The notes below the pieces were generated by a model. The model searched no databases, had not been told where the DNA came from, and saw nothing but the letters and a program-made list of their open reading frames with translations. Made by a program: the position numbers and the translations under genes. Positions 34,581 to 47,012 of a DNA stretch of 64,000 nt are shown here, in pieces. Where the stretch lies: positions 2,808,500 to 2,872,499 of the forward strand of contig VZTI01004400.1 of assembly GCA_013397865.1 (NCBI GenBank), read 5' to 3'. The stretch comes from Struthidea cinerea. Its lineage: Eukaryota; Chordata; Aves; Passeriformes; Corcoracidae. The stretch's first letter is position 1; the number at the start of each line of letters is the position of its first letter.

Positions 34581-37500
34581 AAATTTAATAAAAAGACAGA
34601 TTTAAGCAGCACAGGGTTAACTGTATTCTCCTACTAAAAGATTCTGACATGTTGAATAATTACAAGGACCACCATGTATCCAGTTCTGTGAAATGCAACT
34701 TACTTTAGGTATGTTGTTTTTGTATACCTGTTTAGAATCCTAGGGAAATAAATAACTATGTGAAGCCATGATAAACGTGAATGGGGAACATAAAAAATGG
34801 GTGTTTATTGAAAATTTGATGTAATTGTAAATGTTAAGTCAAAATACATTAAAACATGAGATAATGTCGTCTTACTGAGTCAATGTTCAGCCTGTTGAGT
34901 AGGAGATTCTTAAATGGTCTTCACTCTAAGGATCATAACAAGAACAGTTGAAGACTCTTATTTTGTAAAAGAGATATAAATGGGAGATGAATCAAATGTA
35001 ATTGCTATTGGCATGTTTCATGCAATTACAGGGGAAAACATGATTAATAGCAATGAAATTTATGGTTGATTAAAAATAAAATATAATGCCTAGAGAGAGG
35101 CCACAGATAAAGCCAAATGCATTAATATGAAAATAGGCATCTGCAAGTAAAAGTCTGTAGCAGTGGTGAGCCTAAATATAGTTCCTCTTAATTGTAGGGA
35201 ACAAATATTACCTCTGAAGTAGTGGGAAAAGAGAATCTTGTTTAGAAGAGAAAGCACATTTGTTCAATGCACAAAAAGACTAATTGCTGCTAGAAAGCTG
35301 TTCATTTTGCTACTCTCACAGTAATGATCCTAGCATATACAAAAGGAGCATTTCAGGCAAATTGAGACAGACATCGAGCATGAGCTCAAGGTGGTTTGGC
35401 ACTGTTCCTCAGATCACCACCCAGCAGTCAGTCACTGCAGCAGACTTTCTGGACACCAGGATTTGATGGGGCCAGAAGAGTGGAGTGCTACAGACTGCTC
35501 TGCTTCTTAAAGAATGCAGCTGTCATTTTCATTTTCTACATGCAAAGGAGCTTAGGGACTGAAACCCACCACTGTCTTTAGACACTGGTGGAGGCAGAGC
35601 GTGAGATTTCCACTATTTGCAAATTAGGTGCATCTGCTTACAGAAATTATGGGAATTCTTTACATTGTTCAGGAAAGGAAGGGTACAAAGTATATTTTTA
35701 AGCTGCTATAATGAAACACATAAGAGCCTTCTTCAAGCAACCTCTGAACCTGAAGTGTGTGAGACAGACTTGGTGATGAAGATAGTGTGTAAATGTGGGT
35801 TGAATATAAGCATTGGACTAAAATAATGCTCATAAATGATGTATCCAATCTAGTATGCCATAAATGTACATACTCAACATCTGAAACTGGCCAAACTGAG
35901 TAAAATAAAGGGAAATCAGAAATGTGGCCTGAGGCAAGTTGCTTTCTTTCATCTGCTTTAGGAATGTCCCACTAAAGGAGAAAAAGAGCTAAAGCAACCA
36001 GGCATCCTAACATTTTGCCTTATTTACATCTGTTTAAATTATGTCTCATTGCTACAATTAAAAAAACAAATCCTGATATTTTTACAACTCTTCACATTGT
36101 TTTTACCTAAACAGCTGAGAAAAACTGTATCAAGAATAAAACTAAACACTGCATACATATTGCTTTGTATGGGGCAAAGAGGAAAATTCAGGGAAGTTCA
36201 GAGGAGTATCACATGTTCAGACCTCATATAACAGATGTAACTCTTTTGAAAAGACTGGAATTGTATCAGAGCTGAGTTCAATCCACTGATGTTACATGAA
36301 GACAAACATCCCAGTAGATTATTTTTGGGATGGACAAAATATTGTATCCCCTGTTCAGGAAGCTCTTAGTAAATACAGACAGAGATGGGAATCCACAAAT
36401 ACTTAATTTATAACTACCATACCATCTTGTACAAATGAATAGTTAATTACTTGTTTCTATATTTTGCATATCACTGTTCAATAATATTTTATGTTCTTTT
36501 TCCAAACCAAATACCCAAGCAGAATATAAATAAGGGGGGTTTTGTCATTCAGATGGGTAATATATATGTCATATAGACATCTAAATCCCACTGCGTTGTA
36601 ATAAAATTTTGAAAGAAATCAAAAGATGCTTTTGCCTTGTGATTTGTTCTTTTCAGTTTCTGTCATTGCAGCTTTGTTAAAGCACAGTCTAAATCTTCCC
36701 GTATGGCATCTTTGGTACTTTCCTACACATATATTTCAGTAAATGGGCTTCAGTCCAAATTTCGATTCCTTTCTCTTTTGTTGTTCAAAACAATCGACAT
36801 CAAACTGAAACATGAAAGAGAGAAGAAAAGGTTGTTTTCTCTACACTAAGAACCACAGCAGTGTTTTACATTTTCCATATGAATACAATTATTGTTCATC
36901 TCTTGCTTGCACACTGCATCCTACATTTGGATTTTGGCAGGTAAACTTATGCTCACTGAGCTCGCTGATGCTTTGTCCGATTCGAAGCAGCATTTTAAGC
37001 TTTGTTGTTGTCCACGAGACACTTCCCCTCCCCCATAGCTACTTAAATCCTTTTTAAGATCAGTTTTCTGGAGTCCATCTGGCATTTTCAGACCCCTATT
37101 ACGAGGCCACTGCACTGCTGGGGTGTGCTGTGAGCTGCGAGAGGCTGTCGTGCTCTCTTACATACACACAGCAACAGAAGTGCTTTCTGTTTATACTCCT
37201 CCGCATGTTATCTAGAATCTAATTTCAAACACATTAATGCTAAAATAAGACTTCCAACTACTACTTCTATTTGCACACTTTAAGCTTTCTCAATCCTAGC
37301 TTTATTGGCTAAAAAGAAGTTTATAGATAACATACCCCAGGCAAAGTTCTCTAATGCTTCATTTAAGAAACATTAGTAACTGCGATCTGTGGAAATGAGC
37401 TGAGATAAATTGTGGCTTTTTTAAAACAGCTTCTTTCTATCCAATTTAGGTATCAAAGACTGAAACACTGGTAATATGTCTGAAGCATTTGAAGATGAAA

Positions 37501-39000
37501 TAAGAAACAACTATTGATAAAGAGGTTGAGTTTACTCTGTTTAAAGGCTTACCTGGCCAGAATAATAACTTAAACCAAAGTTTTAGCATATAGGGATGGG
37601 GGAGCCAGTGCTGTTGGTGTGTATCTGACTCAATTCCCCTATATGTAAGCAGATGAACATTACTTGGTCTAGATCTTCTGACTCCTCTTGCACCATCTGC
37701 CTAAGCATCACTTCTGGGGCTGCTTGACCATGAGTTTTCCTCCACTGCCCTGTTTTCCCTGCTTCATCTTGTGTAACCTATTCGAGTGCTCGCTCACATC
37801 AGAATGGCTCTCTCTTGCTGTTTGAAGCATGTGGCGCTGAACCCAGCAGCACCTTTTGGGTGAGGACTCTGAGCTTCTGGTTAAAAGTGGACAGTTTTTG
37901 CTCTGACAGCTTGACAAACCTGGTAACACGTTCTGATGGTGAACTGGAAAATCAGTTCTCAGCAAATCCCACTAGCACTATATAATGGAACAACAATCAT
38001 TAGCATTGTCTTTAATGAAAGACAGTAGTTCAATCATGGAACCTGTGGCATTCAAAGAAAGGTAAAGTATTAGGTTTAGTGAATCCTACCTTGGAAACTA
38101 CTTTTGTAATTCTGGAGCTATTTTTCATATACAGTTTGGAAGTAATCATCTGCATCTTCTCTGATCCAGGGAATATAATATTCAGGACAGCTTGTCCACT
38201 ATCAGCTTACAAGTTTTCCATGAGACCTAGGGCAAATGAAATAGCTCACTCTAATCCTTGGTTTTCCAGTAATGAGAAATAATGTTTGAATGTTTGGGGA
38301 CTCTGCTCCAGTGAGGATGATGATGATGATGAAGTATTCTGAATCTGTGGCAAGTATCTAGAGTAGTCTCCTTTTGCTATGTAGTAGCAAAATTCAGAGC
38401 TTTGGAATTGAATTTTTCATATGAAACAGAAATTAGTGACAAGTCAGTTCTTTATCTAATGCAATTTGTGCATTGAAAGATTATGCAGAAGTTCCTTTTC
38501 TGTAAATAGTATTAGGAAAAAAGAGCACAAGGGTAATTGCATTAGACACTTCTGTCCTGCAACCAACCATCACCCAAATAACATTAAGTTTTCCTCACTC
38601 TCTGTCCTTGAGAGGAAGATGAGTGAGGCCAGGCAAAATTCAGAAATAACTATCACGATTGGAAATGTTTGGGTTTCGCCATCTTTATGCTCATTATTAA
38701 TCCCTCTTCAGCTGAGACAGTTGAATCAAGTCTGTTAAACCACTGCCTTGGACATTTCAGGATAAAAGCAGCTGGGCTGCCCTAACTCCTAGCTAACGAT
38801 AGTTCATGGCATCCAGGTGACTTGACATGAAGAGAGTGGGGGGCCCACCCAAATTGTTTCATTAAATCAGCTGTATGGCCGATAGTTTTCTGTTGAAGGG
38901 TCATTAAAATACCTGTGGACAGAGGAAGAGGAGTGGGTGCTACAGTGATTTCTACAATTGCTGTTTTAACAACTGGGAAACTCCTAGCCAAAGGCTGCAT
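34581..39000. other. AT-rich sequence without a supported gene
   Basis: Small items only: a (GAT)n run at about 38315-38331 and several frames of 60-90 codons without splice support. The minus-strand frame 38782-39000 contains a good acceptor (TCCTCTGTCCACAG) but shows no donor and is not recognised. Confidence 0.45.
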
Positions 39001-42000
39001 ACTGCTTGTTTAGAAAAAGCAGATGAGACTGAGCATCCCTCTTCTTTTCTATGATTCCTTTCTCTTCATTATGCTTTCTGTTGGGGTTGCGTAATAGAAG
39101 GGAACTTCAAGGATTCAGATGCCATCCAGAAAGAAAAATAAAATTATCTGGTCATAGTTAATTACTTTTTGGCAAAATATTCTCCGAAGCGTTATCCTGC
39201 TTGTTTACATATCTTTAACCTCCAGTGTACCTTAAATTCTTCTATAATAGCTTCAACTTCCGATGCACTGTACCAATTAGCATTCCATTTTTTTTTAGTT
39301 CAGAATAATTATTTTCATATAATATTTTTAATGACTATGCCAATGTAGTGCCCTTCGTAGATTGTACTAAAATGTTAATTATAAACACAGCATCTATTTT
39401 GCTGTATAAATTCTCTTGTAGAATCAAATTACTGATCTTTTTCTCATTTAATCCTATTTTCAGAGCCGCCTTACAGCATTTGACAGTGGAAATAAGAAAG
39501 TTTCTGAGAGCCAGCTCAATTGTTTTCTTGGTTTTTATCACCTTAAATTCTTACCTGGAGAAATCAAATGAAATCAAAATTAGCTGAAACAAAAACCAGA
39601 AGTGACTGGTTTTATAGGCCCATTTTCCCACATTAGTTCAGATGTTGTCTGTTATGTTCATACCACAAATAATCAGGAGGAAAACACTTGGAGGGTCACA
39701 TAGGTCAATAAACATCTGGCTTATGAAGTGTTGCCCTGCTGCCTGTATTATGTTGATAAAATTACTTTAGTCAGGAGAAAGAAATATAAAGTACAAAATA
39801 TAAGTGGTAAATTTTCTTGTCTTGACATATGGAAGATTTGCATGTGTAATTTACATCAGCATCAATCTCAGTTTATCAAAATGAAATTCCATCCAAAATT
39901 CCAAGAGGAAAAGAGACATGGGGTGTGTGTTTCAGGGGTCTGTCTCCATCTCAGTGTAGGTATAGGGTCCTCTGTCCGTCAGGAAGACACCATTCCAAAG
40001 TGCTTTATACTTCTCCAAGCAAGTAATTTGAAGGCACTGTTTCTTTCTGCTATGGAAGCAATTTCAATCTGCTCTAAATGCAGATCAGCAGTGAAACCCC
40101 CCAGCTACAAAAATTTTCGTAGTCACGCTCTTCCCCAAATTCTTCTGTTTATCTCTTGAGCTTTTGCAAATATTTGAAATTCCTGGAGAAACGCATCTTC
40201 ACCTGCACCCACTAGCAGATTCACTAAAAGAATATTTAATGAGAAGGTACTGTGTTGTCTGTGTTATCAAGAACGGCACGCTTAGCTTGCTTTAATTCAC
40301 GTGGCAGATAACTCTCTTTGTGGTAAGCCAGTTTTCTTATTTTTATTGCTGTTCTTTGCATGGCTTTTATGTTCTCTTGTGGTGTTACTAAACATTTTGC
40401 TTGAATAAAGATTGGGTTGCTTGTTGTATTTTTGTAAACTTTCTGTGTTAAAAAACAAAATTGCTTTGGGCAAATTTTGTTGGGTTTTTTTTTTTTTCAA
40501 GGAAAATTCTTGTTGCCTTCAAATAAGGGCTTCAGGGGTTAGCTGTCCATGAAAAATGAGTGTATGATCACAGGAAGAGATTTCTGACACTTTCCTTGGC
40601 TAGGAGCATTCATTGCATATTTGAATGGAGTACTGCCTAGAATGGATCCAGGAAAATAGGTATTAGTTTATGAACTCCATTTATTGTGCAACCAAAATTT
40701 AATAACATTATCCAATATGTTTAGGTGATGATATTTTGTCCAGAGGAGAGAAAGCAAAAATCAGTAGATGTGATACAAAGAAGTAAAATAGTCCTGCATT
40801 AACTGAAGTAATTTTTTTGCAGTGACAAAATCAAGCACAAGGCATCTGCCCTAGACACCTAACTCTAAAGCTTACTCCAAGAATCTTGTTTTTACTTGAG
40901 GCAGATTGGATCATTTTTCAAACAACTTTACTGGTCAACCTGAAATGAAAATTACCAGAGACTTGGTACTCACACCATAGGTAATGAAATATCCCCAGCA
41001 AGGCATTGTGTCTGTGTTCATTGCATGTATCTTCCCAAACAGGAATTAAAGAAACCCAACACTGAACTTTTAGTGTATGTCTTGGGCAATTAGACAGTAG
41101 ATATTTATCAAGAGATGCAATATTATCCTCAAGAAGTCATCATCTGGTGTTTGTTAGGTAGGTCAGCTTCCAGTGTAGCCAGTTGCTGTCTGATCTAGCC
41201 ACTTCTCATCCTACATTCCAAGTAAGTCACCTCATCTGTACTTATCTGGCCACTTTCTCAGTTTTCACACAGTCAGACATGCTCATAAAACTGTCCTAAA
41301 CACCTTTTCCACATCCTTCAACTATTCCAAACAGGTGTGGTGATGTATCAGAGTTTCATCACTGTTGGCCATGGTGGATTTGTTCTGTACTTCCTACATT
41401 TTTTTTAACCTTTCCCTGGAACACTGCAGGTGTGTGCTACGTGCCAGCAGTGACTCTATCTGTGGAGAGCAAAGGCCAAAAAAACCTTGTGCTCTCCAGT
41501 GCTCTGAACTGTCAGAACTGTAGGGAGTTGGATGGGCGCAGCCTCTGCTCCACAGAAGGCGTTTGCGAGCTTCGTGTTTTTAAGCTGCCCTTCAGGACAC
41601 AATCAGGGCAGTGGGTACTGGTTGAATCAGTAGAATTGCTCTCTCCAAATGGTTCCCAGTGCCATTATTTGCACTCTGCAAGTGACTGGTCTTGGTGATG
41701 GCTTCCATGTGGTACTTTTGGTAGACATCAGTTGCCCTCTTCAGTATCCCCTGCTCTTTTGTTAACGTTCGCAGCAACAAAAACTCAGCTTTGTGGGTTT
41801 TTTCTTTCACTTCATGTGTGTTAAAAGTTGTGGCAGCCTCAAAAAGAAGGAGGCTTTGGGTTCAAGTAGAGAGACCCCCATTTTCTATTTTTTGGAGGCC
41901 TCTTCTTGTCTCCTTCGTGGTCATTGCAGTCATGTTTGCAGATCATGGCAGGTTTGGCAAACCCTGTGAATCCCGAGGGTTATTCTGCACACTGTCCACA

Positions 42001-44465
42001 GCACGTATATCAACAAGCCCAGCATTGCTGGCCCACTGATAAACCAGCTCTTCTGGAAGCAGCTGGAGCTAATGCAAGTCTTGTTTCTGACCCCTGTGTT
42101 CCTGCCTTAATGCTTCCAAATAGGTGTTTTGGGAAGAATGGATGGCATGAACAGAATTACTGTAGGACATCTGTAGACACACTGTCACCCTGACTGATGT
42201 TCTGACACGTGATCTGCTTTAGAGTAATTTTTTACCATTGCTATGGAGATCAGAATGCCTTGGGTTTATTTCTAAGCTTGGATCTTGCACGACGTCCATT
42301 TTTTGCTATATAAATTTAAAATTAAAATAATGGAATATATATCACTATACCGAGTGACACTCTTAAATCTGCCTCTGGGCACTTAAATAAATGGCCAGGT
42401 TTTTAAATAATTGAGTACTTCCAGCTCCTATCAAAGTCAATAGAAGAGTTGTAGCAAGGAACAGGCAGCAAACTTCAAGATAGAAAATACAAAGAAAAGA
42501 CAATTTTAACTAGTATTGTATCAACCTGAGGCAAAAGATGTAGAAAATGTACCCTTATCATGGATTCTGCTAAATAAGGGGCCCACTGTTGATCTGTCCA
42601 CTAGTTGGCAGGCATAGCAACGCAGTCAGCCATCCTGTGAATGCATCCCTGGCTGCTCCCGAATCTCTGCTGAGGCGTCCTAGCAACTGTGTGCCAGCAC
42701 TGCGCTGTGCAAATGCATAAGCATTAGCAGGATCAATCAAACCTGCAGGGGAGTTTTCTAGTGGCTGGTGCATAAAGCATTTCACTGGAACAGAGCGAAA
42801 CACCTGGTGAACAGGGATACCAAGGTTAAGTGTATTTCCAGGACTGCATTCATCTTCTTTTTCTTAAAATACCCAGCAACTAGAAATCGTAGTTCTGAAT
42901 GCATAGCTTGGAGATTTTTCCCTTCCCTTCAAGATCCTGTTCCTGAGGATTATGCAACTGTACAAGCGCCTGCAGCAGGTGCTCAGAATATTCTCACTCT
43001 TTGATGGATTACATGGGTCACTTCAAATTTAGGGACAATAGGACCTTGCAGATCAGATTTACAGTATATTTAACATTCCTGTTTGAATTGTGGCCAGTGC
43101 AAAAGGTCAGCAAGGATTGAACTATCTGTAATGTAGTAGTAGTGTACACTATTTTTTTTCCCCTCAATACTATGTTTCAGAAAAATACCATTATATACCA
43201 GCAATTTTAGTTGACTTACAAGATGAGGTGAATTTTTACAGTTTTTCATTTTGCTTTCTGCCTTTTCATCCCACATATAACAACCCTGTAACATTTATTT
43301 TGGAGCAAACTTGTTTTTCAGTCAGGAAACCAAGAAATGAGTGACTCAGCTGCCATTTCACATGAACATTTCACTCTACATTTATACAGATTCACAATTT
43401 CATTTTCTGCCTTCTGTGCATTATCTGATGTATTAACATGCTTTCCTATGCTCCTTCTACTCTTTCACTTTTCTGTGGCTGCTGGAGAGACTTTTGTCGA
43501 AGCTTTTTTTTTGTACTGAGGCAAAATCCTGTCAACAGAGTGCAAAAGCATGTTTAATGGCCTCTAGCTGGCTGCAGATGCCCACATTTCTGAATAGTAC
43601 TCAACATCAGAAAACTGAACGTACTATTAATTAAAGCTTTCTTTTCAAATGATGCCAAAATAGAATATTTTCTAGAAAGACCTCACTTTTCCTCCAACGT
43701 GCAGTGAGATGAAAGACATTTACTCGTTGATTTCATTTGCATTCTCTGAAGTGACTCTCTGAAATGTGCTTTAGTAATAAAGAAAGCACTTGTTGCTGAA
43801 AACCAAAAACAAAGTATTACTTGTCAGTCTTTATACAGTGTATCTGCAAATGTGAGTCTTGCATGCAAAAAATTACTGGTGGTGTAAAATAGGACATGTG
43901 AGGCCACACACTTACTGGTTAGAAGATCCTAAAAGGAATTTTTTTTCCCAACCACATTAAGTTGTTCACACCAAATATCTATTTTAAGGTTATTATACAA
44001 TAACATGTTAAAAATTATATTTGGCATGTGAAAAATGTATAGACAGCACTGAAGAGAGATAAAGCAACTGATTTTTTTTCAATTAAAAAAACCCCTTGTC
44101 TTACAATGTAGCAATAAGGTTTACAGTTTTTCATTTTGTATCCCTGCATCCCTGTAATGCTGCATAAAGACTCTATCTACATTTTTATTTCCTTTTATGT
44201 ACCTATATGTGTATTTCAATGAAAAAAGGAAAAGAGAATTTAAATAAAGCGTAAATGATCAGTGAAATGTATGGGTGTTGCTTATTGTCAGAGCAAGCAA
44301 GTATGTGCTCAGGGTTACACAAGTGTCTTCTAAGTTGTGTGGAAGTTGTGCTTGTCCCAGTTCACCAAATTGGAAAACAAGCTGGTAATTGCCTTCCCCC
44401 TCAAGTTCCAGGCCACATACTGTGCTTTCATTTACACAAAGACAAAGCTGAAAGGACAAAAATGC
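39001..44465. other. AT-rich sequence without a supported gene
   Basis: A 143-codon plus-strand frame (39728-40159) and frames at 41432-42193 on both strands look open, but I cannot pair them with splice sites or recognise any motif. A locally GC-richer patch with CpGs lies at about 42590-42790. Confidence 0.45.
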
Positions 44466-44640
44466 CACGGATTGCCCAGAGAGGTTGTAGATTCTCCTTC
44501 ACTGGAGATATTCAAGAACTGTCTGGACACAATCCTGTGCCATGTGCTCTGGGATGACCCTGCCTGAGCAGGGAGGTTGGGTCAGATGACCCACTGTGAT
44601 CCTTCCCCATCTGACCCGTTCTGTGATTCTGTGATTTTGT
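44466..44640 (+). mobile_element. CR1 LINE 3' end, sense
   Basis: ATTGCCCAGAGAGGTTGTAG, TCACTGGAGATATTCAAGAA, CCTGCCTGAGCAGGGAGG and a terminal TTCTGTGATTCTGTGATTTT show a 5'-truncated CR1 with its tail intact. Confidence 0.94.
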
Positions 44641-45379
44641 GAATAGGAAATGTGGTCTCAGCCTACACAGTTAGGATGTGACTGCAGCATAAGTTGGGCC
44701 CCACCAGCTGGGAAGACAGCACAATATACATGCAGCACTTTGGGCTTCAGAAAGCATTCAGGGCAAGAAGAAACATTCTGTTGTTTTCCGCTCGGAAAAC
44801 CCCTTTCCAACTCCCGTGCAGCTCAGATAAAGGGTAAACAACTCTATGCAAAAACCCAGCAATGTGCTGGCATTCTGGCAAAGCTTTCTCCAGCCTAAAT
44901 CTCTATCTGCCTGCTCTTGCCTGCCTGCATGAGGAGAATACATAATGTGTCAGCAGGATCTGCATCTCCGCTTTTACTGTGTGGTGAAGAATGCTGGGGA
45001 ACTTGTGGATACCTGGTACCCTCTGTCCTCATAAAGTTATATGAATTAGCAGGGTACTAGGGGTATACTTCCTGCCCAACATTCTCTATGTCTCATTTTG
45101 AATATTAAGTCCTGTTGTTCTTGCTCAAGGACTTTTATAATGTAGGAAAACGCTTCTGCTAAACTTTAAAATTCCTTAAAAAACCAAGTTTTTCTGGGAG
45201 CAGTCAAATTAATGACACTTGATTTATGCAGAGTTGTGCAATTGCATCTTCAGGGACCTAACAGACTCTAAGCTTTTTCCATACTAGGGTTTTTCATAAT
45301 AGAGCTCTCCCATTTCTACTGTAGACTTTTTAATGTTTAAAAAGTTCATAACCATTCTTTGCCTTACTGGAAAAATATT
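44641..45379. other. Spacer between two CR1 tails
   Basis: No gene, RNA or named repeat is recognised in this stretch. Confidence 0.5.
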
Positions 45380-45563
45380 TCCACAGAGACAATACTGCAA
45401 GACTGGAACAGGTTGCCCAGAGAAGCTGTGAAGTATCAGTTCACAGAGATGTTGTGCTTTGGACTGGACAAGTCCCTGAGCAAGCCTAGGTAGCCCATTT
45501 TGAGAAAGGGATTTGTCCAAGTGGTCTCCTGGGGTCATTTCCAACCTAAATTACTCCATGTTT
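45380..45563 (+). mobile_element. CR1 LINE 3' end, sense, degraded
   Basis: GACTGGAACAGGTTGCCCAG, GAGAAGCTGTGAAG, AGTCCCTGAGCAAGCC and GTCATTTCCAACCTAAATTA follow CR1 order. The terminal repeat has eroded to CCATGTTTCT. Confidence 0.85.
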
Positions 45564-46980
45564 CTACATAAACATTGAAGCCTTGTTTATATGCTGCCAT
45601 CTATTTTCGTGGCACTACTGTACTGCACCTATATGCCACTGAATTGAGTCGAATTTGGTGAAAGGGACTCAAAGGTTACAAGAAGACAACATACATCGTA
45701 ACCACATAATTCCTATTTCCTTGTAAATGTAGGCTTCACATGAAGAGAAAAGCAGTTTTGTCTGAATAACAGGTTCAAAAATTGCTGAGGTACAAAATGT
45801 AACTTACATATATAGGTTTTAAAAATGTATTACTTAATATTGGGCTTTGAATTGAATTAATTTTCTATATAGATTTTTAATTACTGTATTAATGAATTTA
45901 GCATCTATATTAATATGTTAACCAATATTTATTCTTAGAGTGGCAAAATATCAAATTCTCAGGCAAATTCTGACCTCTGAAACACTGATGTAATTTGCTG
46001 AATTAGTATCAAACTAAACAAGAGTGGAATTTGTCCCAGTGATTCAGAGGAGTTATTCTGAATGTTACAATTCTTGGCTATTTCAGAACAGATTCATGAA
46101 AAATATATAATTATATCTTAAGAAATAGAACTATATCTATGCAGTGTAGATACTTGTGCCTAAGAAGACAGAAAATAAACCATAGCAGGTTTTTTTTCAT
46201 GTAGTCAAATAATTATTCGTGTTAATTTACAAACACTACATCTGTATTTTGTTAATTCCTATTTTTTATCATTTTCTTCATGAGATACAGGATATACAAT
46301 ATTAGAAAAGGCTCTGGGGCACAAAAAGGCTTATTCGTTTGAGGAACATCACTGATGTCATGACCCACAGGAGTGAACGCTGAGGAAACTTGGGACATAA
46401 AATGCATTATGCCTGCACAGAACAAAAAGATCACAGGAACATTTCAAGTGTTACTTGTTTATAAATCTAAAAGCCCCACAAAATTGCATGACAGTTTAGG
46501 TTTTCTAAATCAGTTAAATTGGCAATAATGCAGAAAGTGAGAACACATAGCTGTAATCGAACTCGAAAAATTTATTTAGTTGTAAAACAACAATTCTTTT
46601 GGAAAGATTTCAATTCTTTCTACAATAGAAACAAACCAGTCTCTGCTAGCATGGTGAATGCTGCATTGGTGTCATCTGGTGGATGTTTGACATAGTATCC
46701 ATGCTAAATAGAGCCAGAACCAGTCAAAAATCTTATTTTGGGAAGCGTTACACCCTTTTCTTTACCATTTTCTCCATCCTTGCCAAGGAAACACTAGAAA
46801 TAAAGTGTTTCTAAATCAAGCCCTTAAGATCTCCTTCCATGCTATTCTAAAAATCCTTGCTGTGTGATTCTGTTGAGACTTGCTGAAATGTCTCTATCTC
46901 CAGATGGATAAAGCCAAAGCGATTATTGTTTTGTAACTTTATGCATAGTTTAGAGAAAAGCAAAGATTTTGGAAAAAGGC

Positions 46981-47012
46981 GTTTACACCAGTTTTCCTCA
47001 ACTGGTGTAAAC
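46981..47012. repeat. Perfect 13-bp inverted repeat with 6-base loop
   Basis: GTTTACACCAGTT and AACTGGTGTAAAC are exact reverse complements, separated by TTCCTC. Each arm contains a forkhead-like GTAAAC/GTTTAC core at its outer end. It is not part of a repeat I recognise. Confidence 0.93.

Noticed and set aside
39728..40159. 143-codon plus-strand frame
   Set aside because: Cysteine-rich random-looking peptide, no paired splice sites, no recognised motif. A chance frame of this size is expected in 64 kb.
41592..41810. Minus-strand frame with a protein-like composition
   Set aside because: The frame extends slightly upstream to a stop, but I could not find a convincing acceptor-donor pair or a neighbour exon in phase.
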